NCBI GenBank assembly: GCA_029940115.1
Contig: JAOZRQ010000205.1
Span: forward strand, 1 to 10,723
Source of the DNA: Desulfobacterales bacterium
GTDB lineage: Bacteria; Desulfobacterota; Desulfobacteria; Desulfobacterales; 4be13
Direction of reading: 5' to 3'
Length of the DNA stretch: 10,723 nt
In this document: piece by piece, positions 1-7,641 of the stretch
Layout of the letters: each line of letters starts with the position of its first letter
How positions within the stretch are numbered: position 1 is the first letter of the stretch
Notes under the pieces: generated by a model
Told to the model about the DNA's origin: nothing
Databases searched by the model: none
The model's input: only the letters and a program-made list of their open reading frames with translations
Made by a program: the position numbers and the translations under genes

Positions 1-2
1 CA

Positions 3-68
3 CCAAAATCCAGCTATATTCTGAAGGTTGATGACAATTTTTATGTGGGAGCAGGTTACTACAAATAA
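3..68 (+). CDS. 3' end of a gene, possibly a Cache-domain sensor protein (partial)
   Basis: The frame starting at base 3 is open from the window edge to a TAA at 66-68 and ends in SYILKVDDNFYVGAGYYK. The other two plus-strand frames stop within the first 30 bases. The pattern of a hydrophobic strand, a charged turn, then an aromatic/glycine strand resembles the end of Cache-type extracellular sensor domains, which often finish in forms like YVLKVDD-x-W-x-G-x-G. That resemblance is from memory and covers only 21 residues. The gene would converge on the minus-strand helicase gene, which fits the terminator found between them. The start and the rest of the protein lie outside the window. It could be chance, but the composition looks coding. 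Confidence 0.5.
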   Translation, partial: PKSSYILKVDDNFYVGAGYYK

Positions 69-98
69 GTGACCGCCTTGTCAGCCTCCTGAGGAACT

Positions 99-205
99 GT
101 GACCGAACAAGTTCCCCATTCCCGCTCCTGCCGGATTGACAAATCCGGCAGGCGGTTCGGATTTGCCAATCCGAACCGAGCATGCTGGGGATGTTGTTTG
201 GTCAC
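99..205. repeat. Nested palindromic element with two adjacent 11-bp hairpins
   Basis: Two perfect hairpins lie back to back. The first pairs CCTGCCGGATT (127-137) with AATCCGGCAGG (142-152) around a 4-nt loop. The second pairs CGGTTCGGATT (153-163) with AATCCGAACCG (168-178) around a 4-nt loop. Both share a GGATT/AATCC core. They sit inside outer arms that are themselves inverted: GTGACC plus AACAA and CCCCA at 99-118 against TGGGG, TTGTT and GGTCAC at 185-205, with mismatches. The whole is a cruciform-like unit of about 107 bp, consistent with a REP/BIME-type or MITE-like element. No T-run follows, so it is not a typical terminator. Confidence 0.75.
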
Positions 206-287
206 GATTACTGAGTTTTCAGGAATTCGGAGGCTGTTGGCAGGTCTCTTGGCACCCAAGCATTACCCCTTCAGAAATGTGTGTCGT

Positions 288-322
288 AAAAAAGCCCCGC
301 CAGCGCAAGCTGACGGGGCTTT
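288..322 (-). terminator. Intrinsic terminator for the minus-strand genes, probably bidirectional
   Basis: AAAGCCCCG (291-299) pairs perfectly with CGGGGCTTT (314-322). After one C/A mismatch, CAGC (301-304) pairs with GCTG (309-312) around a GCAA loop. On the minus strand the stem is followed by six T residues, the classic form, and it lies 106 nt past the helicase stop codon. On the plus strand the tail is TTTCTTC, weaker but usable, so it may also end the gene finishing at 68. Confidence 0.88.
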
Positions 323-373
323 CTTCGTATCAGACCCAATAAGATCAAGGTTTCACTTTCGGCATCTTCTCAA

Positions 374-424
374 AAGTTTGCAGTTCCGCCTCTCGGCGGT
401 GTCACACCGCCTGAAGGCAAACTT
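374..424. repeat. Nested hairpin immediately downstream of the helicase stop
   Basis: Outer arms AAGTTTGC (374-381) and GCAAACTT (417-424) enclose an inner perfect hairpin, GGCGGTG (395-401) with CACCGCC (405-411). CCGCC at 387-391 can instead pair with the GGCGG at 395-399. It starts 4 nt past the stop codon of the minus-strand helicase gene. It may protect the 3' end of the mRNA or be another REP-like unit. Only four T residues follow on the minus strand, so it would be a weak terminator. Confidence 0.65.
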
Positions 425-428
425 CTGG

Positions 429-3400
429 TCATGGTTCCTCAAGAAGCTTCAACAGCCGCTTTATCTCCCGATGGACCCGGTTCAGCACATCCGCCGTGAG
501 CAGATCCGATTTCTTCTTCCGGATCCGATGGGCCAGACGGCAGACGGTGTCGAGCGCGCTCATGATCAGAAATCCTGGGGCGTTGATGGCGGCTTTGTCG
601 CCTGAAACCGGGATCTGAATGGCAAAGAGATTCGCGTGGAGCTTTTGGGCGATCTCCTTCTCAATATCCGATATCTGCTGAAAATCCTCGTTCTTATACC
701 TCTCCTCAATGCTTTTCACCTCTGGCCAGAACTGTTTTTCCCCCATCCCGAACTTCTGCCTCAGTTCCAAGAGGGAGGCCATGAGCATATGGTTCAAAAG
801 GATCTGGGATATGGCGGCCTTATGATTCAGGGATTCGATAGGGTCGGCCATGCGGATGTGCCCGAACTCGGCCCGGGCCTGCGCGTTCAGTTTCTCCTGC
901 AACGGCACAAGTTCCGCATCATTCAGTTCCGCTGAATCGTCAATTTTCAGATCCTGGAGATCGGCAAACGATGTGACCAGCTGGGCCCTTCTCCGACCCT
1001 CCCCGCCAACACTTGTTCCTGACGTTTCCCCAATACTTGTCCTCGACATCTTTAATCGGGGAAACCTGTCCCCGATGTCTTTTCCCCGATGCTTGTCCCC
1101 GACGTCTTTTATCGGGGAAGATATGTCGGGGACAAGTATCGTTGAAGACGTCCGGGACAAGTTTGATCGGGAAGCGGCCACCGCATAAGCCACCATGGGC
1201 GCACCGCATATTGACGCGTCCGCCTTCAGTCGGCGGATACATCTTGGCAGGCCGAATCCAAGAAGGTGCTCCAGAAGCGAGTCAAACACGGGATCGCCAT
1301 AAGAGGCAAAATGAACCGCCGTTCCCGAAGGCAAACCCGGAGAGAGCAACCCATATTCATAGGTTCTGCGGGATGCGGTCAGCACGGTTCCGTCAGGAAT
1401 CCCGGGAATATTCCCGAGAATCATCGCCTTCTTCTCCTTGTCTAAAAAGCGCGTACATCCGATGGCACGAAGAGAGGCGGACCCGGAAAGCACGTCCCAT
1501 ATCCTTGAAAGATGAAGGATGAAGGATGAAGGATGGAGGATGAATCCAGAACCTTCATCCTCCATCCTTCCGCCTTCATCCTTCCGAAGTCGCATATACA
1601 TATGGTAGAGTTCCTCAGGCGGAATCTCCCGGCTGGCGGATCGCTCTCTGATCAGCCTTGCCTCCCTTCTCGCCTTTTTTTCCAACTCGGCTTGGGTGAG
1701 GGTGCCTTGGGCCAGATTTCTGAAGTCATCCCGGGTGACGGGCAACAGGGATATCTGTTGGGTTCCCACGATATCGCCAGCCTGGGCCAGACGAATGAGC
1801 AGGCGGCCGTAAACCATCTCCTCAGCCGAGCCTGAATAACAGAGGTTGCAGACATATATCTTTTCGTGGACCTGCCCGATTCGATCAATGCGGCCAATCC
1901 GCTGCTCCACCTTCATGGGGTTCCAAGGGAGATCAAAATTCACCAGCAGATCCGCCGTCTGAAGATTCAGGCCCTCCGCGGCCGCGTCCGTGCAGACCAG
2001 GATGTCAATCTCGCCTCGCAAAAACAGGTGCCGGACCTCTTCCCGGGTGATGGTCCGCAGGCCGCAATCTGTCTCATCTGAAGGCTCAATATGGACCACC
2101 TTCCCCCCCTGTCCTGAAAATGTGCCGATACGAATCCGGGGATCGATCCGGCGGATTCGGCGGACGATGTCGGTGAGCGTGTCATAGAACCGGGTGAAGA
2201 TCACGGTCTGGCGGATGCGCCCGGTCCCGGGGATTCGCCGTTTGTCCAAGATTCCAAGCAGCGCGGTCATCTTTGAGGAGGTCCCTGAAAGATCAGACAA
2301 GGTATCCACCATGGAGGTGAGATATGCCTCTTCCCATTCCAAGTCTGCCTTGGTCCGGTTCTGAAGGAGGTTTCGGATCACCTCCTTGTCGGCATCCCCC
2401 TCTTCAAGGATGTCTTCCATGGCAAGCGGAGATGTGGGGCTTGGGGACAACGTCGTTTTTCGGTCCCCGACAAAAAAAGTCGGGGAGAAGCTTCTGAGGG
2501 TCTGCCGGACCTTCTTCTGCCGGCGTTTCAGGGTCTGGCGGATCGCGAAGAGGCTCGACGCGAAGCGAAGGCGGAGGAAGCTGAGATAAAACCCGAGTGA
2601 GGTCTGCTGCTTTTTGTCGCCATCGGTGAGGATCTGGGAGGTGAGCTCTCTGCAATACGTCTCCAACTGATCATAACAGGCCCGTTCCTGTTCGGTAAAG
2701 GTGATCCGGGGAAGCGGGAGGATGACCCGTTCGGCCAGCGGGGCGTCCAACTGGTTCTTCTCCCGATAGACCTCCAGCAAGGCACGGGTATGCCGCAACA
2801 TCACCCGTGAGAGGGGAGACGCGGAGAAGATCAGCCGGCGAACCCCTTTCAAATCCCTGCCCCGGGGAGGACGCCCCTGTTCCAGCCAGCGACGGGCCGC
2901 GGTGCGGATCCGGCCGTTGATCACCGTGTTTTGGAGATACTGATAGTAAACTGGATCGTGTCTCCCCACATCCAGGACCGCGTTCCGCAGAAAGGCCCAC
3001 TCCTCCTCAGACACGGGTTCCTCCTTGGCCAGTCGGCCCAGAATGTCGTAGTAATGATTCGTCAGCCCCGGATCATCCCGGAAAGGCCCCACGCGCCCGG
3101 TCAGACGGAGGAGGTCAAAGACCTCCCCGGGATGGAGTTGCATGGGGGTGGCCGTGGCGAGAAGAAGCGATCGGGTCTTGGGCCGAATCAGGTCGGAGAT
3201 GGTCCGGTACAGCCTGTTGAATCGGGGTTCTGCACGATACCCCAACCTGTCCCCGACGTTTTTGATCGGGGAGTTGTGAGGTTGCCGAGCATAATGGGCC
3301 TCATCTATGAGAATCAAGTCAAACGCCTCAGCTTCCTGAAGTTCTCTCCGCCGCTCCTTTCTCACCAGCAATCCGGTGGAGATGATGGTGAGGTCCGGAG

Positions 3401-4697
3401 AATAGAGAGACGCGGCGGATTCCCGTCCTTTGCAGGGGAGCAGAAACTCATGGCCAGCCCGGGGTCCCCCCAATGCCCGTCCAAAGGGGAGCAGAAACTT
3501 GCCGGCCATCTCCCGGTGCCACTGTTCGGTCAGGCTTGCGGGGGCCGCGATGAGGACGCGTCTGACAATCCCCGAAAGGTATAGGGAGCGGATCACCAAG
3601 CCCGCTTCGATGGTCTTTCCGAGTCCCACCTCGTCGCAGAGCAGGTAGCTGAAGGGCCATGTGGAGATGAGCCGCTTGGCTGCAATCTCCTGATGGGGCC
3701 ACGCGCGGATGAGCGCGGTCTCCATCCCGACACATCGGCCCCCGGGAAGTCGGGGAGCGTCTTTTATCAGGGCAAAGCCGAGGATCTCTTTGGGGGAGAT
3801 TCGGGGGATCTGCTTGGGGGCCGCACTCGTCCCGTCTATTTCGATGGGCCGGGAGACATGTCTTGCGATTTTCACGAGCCGCTGATTCACCGCCTCAGGG
3901 AGGGTCAGAACCCGGAGCGCGGGGTTCCGGTTGTTCCAGAGCAGCTCAAATTCTTCCGCGGCCTCCCGGGTCCGGATCCGCTCGGATTCGCCCTTCCAGT
4001 CGCAATGCACATCAATGTTTTCCGCATTCAGGGTGAGCGCGGTGCGGGATTCGTTCAGGGAGCCTGAAATATAGATGCGGTCGCCGTGCATGTCGGTGAA
4101 AATCCCCCATTTCTCATGCACATACCCATCTGCCACCGCGTCGGGAGAGAGCGGCTCCCCTGTCCGGGCATGAACCCGGAAGGCCACCCGGATATTCAGA
4201 ATTCCCCTCCGGATCAGGTATCCGAGCATCTGCACCCCGTTCTCGACATTCTCAGGCCATGCCTCGGGGCCATTCAATTCCGCATTCAACACGTCTCCGA
4301 TTTCGGATTCCAAATCCCCTGCCCCTTCCCCTTCCCGATGCCCGCACTGGGCGCGGGCAAGGGCAGGGGCAAGGGTGCGGGCAGGGGCAAAGGTACGGGC
4401 AGGGGCGCGGGCAGGGGCAAGGAGTACGGAAACATCGTCGGGCGAGAGGTCAGCCCCCACGATAAACCGGGCCTTTCCCCTGTTGAGAAGAAACGCGGAG
4501 AACCCTTGGGATGCCGCGGCCAGCGAGCTTGATCGGAAATACCCCGCGACCCGGTCATAGCGGGCAGAACGCGTCAGCACCGGAACATAAAAATCATGGA
4601 GGATATCCACCGGTCTGCCCCGAAAGAGAGCGGCAGAGGTGCGATAGGATATCCGCCATGGGTAATCTTTGAAGCCTTTTGGGATGAAGGTTGACAC
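429..4697 (-). CDS. PLD-nuclease / SNF2-type helicase fusion protein
   Basis: Predicted 1422-residue cytoplasmic protein. Residues about 25-255 look like a phospholipase-D-type nuclease domain with one HxK motif (H194, K196, D202) followed by GSLNES (212-217). A single HKD motif usually implies dimerisation. The helicase core follows: Walker A DEVGLGKT (355-362), DEAH (465-468), ATATP (514-518), then a C-terminal lobe with VIFTRF (832-837), TDAAAEGLNLQ (903-913) and QRIGRIDRIGQ (932-942), which is the SNF2/RapA pattern. Residues from about 1000 to the end form an accessory region I cannot name. The inferred role is ATP-driven remodelling or translocation on DNA coupled to nuclease action, in repair or defence. 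The start is GTG with only a weak purine-rich stretch upstream. No in-frame ATG gives a better N-terminus. Several segments (about 94-130, 476-486, 738-757, 1039-1064, 1177-1236) are translated repeat DNA, so the protein may be longer than its relatives. It lies 81 nt after uvrA. Confidence 0.9.
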   Translation of the reverse strand: MSTFIPKGFKDYPWRISYRTSAALFRGRPVDILHDFYVPVLTRSARYDRVAGYFRSSSLAAASQGFSAFLLNRGKARFIVGADLSPDDVSVLLAPARAPARTFAPARTLAPALARAQCGHREGEGAGDLESEIGDVLNAELNGPEAWPENVENGVQMLGYLIRRGILNIRVAFRVHARTGEPLSPDAVADGYVHEKWGIFTDMHGDRIYISGSLNESRTALTLNAENIDVHCDWKGESERIRTREAAEEFELLWNNRNPALRVLTLPEAVNQRLVKIARHVSRPIEIDGTSAAPKQIPRISPKEILGFALIKDAPRLPGGRCVGMETALIRAWPHQEIAAKRLISTWPFSYLLCDEVGLGKTIEAGLVIRSLYLSGIVRRVLIAAPASLTEQWHREMAGKFLLPFGRALGGPRAGHEFLLPCKGRESAASLYSPDLTIISTGLLVRKERRRELQEAEAFDLILIDEAHYARQPHNSPIKNVGDRLGYRAEPRFNRLYRTISDLIRPKTRSLLLATATPMQLHPGEVFDLLRLTGRVGPFRDDPGLTNHYYDILGRLAKEEPVSEEEWAFLRNAVLDVGRHDPVYYQYLQNTVINGRIRTAARRWLEQGRPPRGRDLKGVRRLIFSASPLSRVMLRHTRALLEVYREKNQLDAPLAERVILPLPRITFTEQERACYDQLETYCRELTSQILTDGDKKQQTSLGFYLSFLRLRFASSLFAIRQTLKRRQKKVRQTLRSFSPTFFVGDRKTTLSPSPTSPLAMEDILEEGDADKEVIRNLLQNRTKADLEWEEAYLTSMVDTLSDLSGTSSKMTALLGILDKRRIPGTGRIRQTVIFTRFYDTLTDIVRRIRRIDPRIRIGTFSGQGGKVVHIEPSDETDCGLRTITREEVRHLFLRGEIDILVCTDAAAEGLNLQTADLLVNFDLPWNPMKVEQRIGRIDRIGQVHEKIYVCNLCYSGSAEEMVYGRLLIRLAQAGDIVGTQQISLLPVTRDDFRNLAQGTLTQAELEKKARREARLIRERSASREIPPEELYHMYMRLRKDEGGRMEDEGSGFILHPSSFILHLSRIWDVLSGSASLRAIGCTRFLDKEKKAMILGNIPGIPDGTVLTASRRTYEYGLLSPGLPSGTAVHFASYGDPVFDSLLEHLLGFGLPRCIRRLKADASICGAPMVAYAVAASRSNLSRTSSTILVPDISSPIKDVGDKHRGKDIGDRFPRLKMSRTSIGETSGTSVGGEGRRRAQLVTSFADLQDLKIDDSAELNDAELVPLQEKLNAQARAEFGHIRMADPIESLNHKAAISQILLNHMLMASLLELRQKFGMGEKQFWPEVKSIEERYKNEDFQQISDIEKEIAQKLHANLFAIQIPVSGDKAAINAPGFLIMSALDTVCRLAHRIRKKKSDLLTADVLNRVHREIKRLLKLLEEP
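990..1169. repeat. Cluster of CTTGTCCCCGAC palindromic repeats inside the helicase gene
   Basis: Four forward copies of a CTTGTCCCCGAC-like unit begin near 1012, 1036, 1065 and 1092. At least two inverted copies end near 1136 and 1161. The clearest part is a perfect 12-bp inverted repeat, CTTGTCCCCGAC (1092-1103) and GTCGGGGACAAG (1125-1136), with ATCGGGGA between them. The cluster is read in frame as roughly residues 1177-1236, with a low-complexity pattern of repeated SP-I-KDVGD and RTS-type pieces unlike the flanking sequence. The same unit recurs at 2441-2490 and 3250-3272. Confidence 0.8.
1506..1583. repeat. Heptamer fold-back repeat inside the helicase gene
   Basis: Five near-identical heptamers of GATGAAG type run from 1511 to 1545. 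The last part of this run pairs perfectly over 17 bp with the reverse complement at 1554-1570 (left arm 1528-1544, loop 1545-1553). More copies of CATCCTTC follow to about 1585. It is translated in frame as residues about 1039-1064, giving KDEGGRMEDEG and then GFILHPSSFILHLS. A peptide of this kind (repeated FILHPSS) occurs, from memory, in many unrelated proteins of repeat-rich bacteria, which supports insertion of a mobile or expanding simple repeat. The same heptamer is found outside genes at 10497-10510. Confidence 0.8.
2441..2490. repeat. TCCCCGAC palindrome inside the helicase gene
   Basis: TCCCCGAC (2464-2471) and GTCGGGGA (2479-2486) form a perfect 8-bp stem around seven A residues. 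GGGGACAACGTCG just to the left (2443-2455) is a further degenerate half-copy. It belongs to the same family as the cluster at 990-1169. It is translated as residues about 738-757, between helicase motifs III and IV, a stretch that looks like a low-complexity surface loop. Confidence 0.75.
3250..3272. repeat. Short TCCCCGAC palindrome inside the helicase gene
   Basis: TCCCCGA (3250-3256) pairs with TCGGGGA (3266-3272) around a T-rich loop. The unit nearly matches the copies at 1092-1118. It is read in frame as PIKNVGD, residues about 477-483, a few residues after the DEAH box. That gives the same peptide pattern as SPIKDVGD in the cluster at 990-1169. Confidence 0.7.
4308..4426. repeat. G-rich 18-bp tandem repeat with an opposing C-rich arm, inside the PLD domain
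   Basis: Units of GGGCAGGGGCAAGGGTGC type start at 4361, 4379, 4397 (shortened to 12 bp) and 4409. To their left, 4316-4341 carries C-rich copies in the opposite orientation, so the two can fold back. In the minus-strand gene this encodes APAR/APART repeats (residues about 94-115), then the opposite-strand reading REGEGAGD (121-128). The plus strand has many closely spaced G3-G4 runs and could form a G-quadruplex. Confidence 0.8.
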
Positions 4698-4778
4698 TTG
4701 TGCTCATCTGATTTTGCCCCACGCCTCGCATGGGGAAATTCACTCATCATTCATTTGCGGGGAAGTTTAAGGGATTTG
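4698..4778. other. uvrA-helicase intergenic gap
   Basis: This 81-nt gap lies between two genes on the same strand. It holds a short imperfect dyad, CCCCA (4717-4721) and TGGGG (4731-4735), with no T-run, so no convincing terminator. A TTGACA on the minus strand overlaps the uvrA stop (4777-4782), but no matching -10 box is seen. Co-transcription of the two genes is plausible. Confidence 0.5.
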
Positions 4779-7592
<2,814 letters not shown>

Positions 7593-7641
7593 GTTGTCAG
7601 TTGTTGGATTGTTGGGTGTCAGAAACCGGGTTTCCTTGACC
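7593..7641. other. uvrA leader with small repeats
   Basis: This gap separates the stop of the secreted repeat protein from the uvrA ATG. It contains the 13-bp palindrome GAAACCGGGTTTC (7622-7634) and a run of near-repeats reading CAACAATCCAACAACTGACAA on the minus strand, in two or three CAACAA-type units. No terminator is visible, so uvrA may be reached by read-through. Promoter elements for uvrA, if present, would lie in the coding end of the upstream gene, and I could not identify them. Confidence 0.5.

Larger units (their letters stand above)
69..428. other. Intergenic region with three structured elements between convergent genes
   Basis: No convincing gene is seen here. The open frames that cross it run through inverted repeats and have no ribosome binding site or recognisable protein. 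It holds a nested palindrome (99-205), a terminator hairpin (288-322) and a second nested hairpin (374-424), described separately. Bases 206-287 and 323-373 show nothing I can name. Confidence 0.7.

Noticed and set aside
3736..3770. A fourth TCCCCGAC-type site in the helicase gene (GTCGGGGA with TTTTATCAGGG)
   Set aside because: Only half the unit is recognisable and no inverted partner is present; the protein here shows no clear insertion.
429..4697. Assignment as DrmD (DISARM) or DpdE
   Set aside because: Only the SNF2 core is shared; none of the partner genes of either system is in the window and the PLD fusion does not match the usual subunit.
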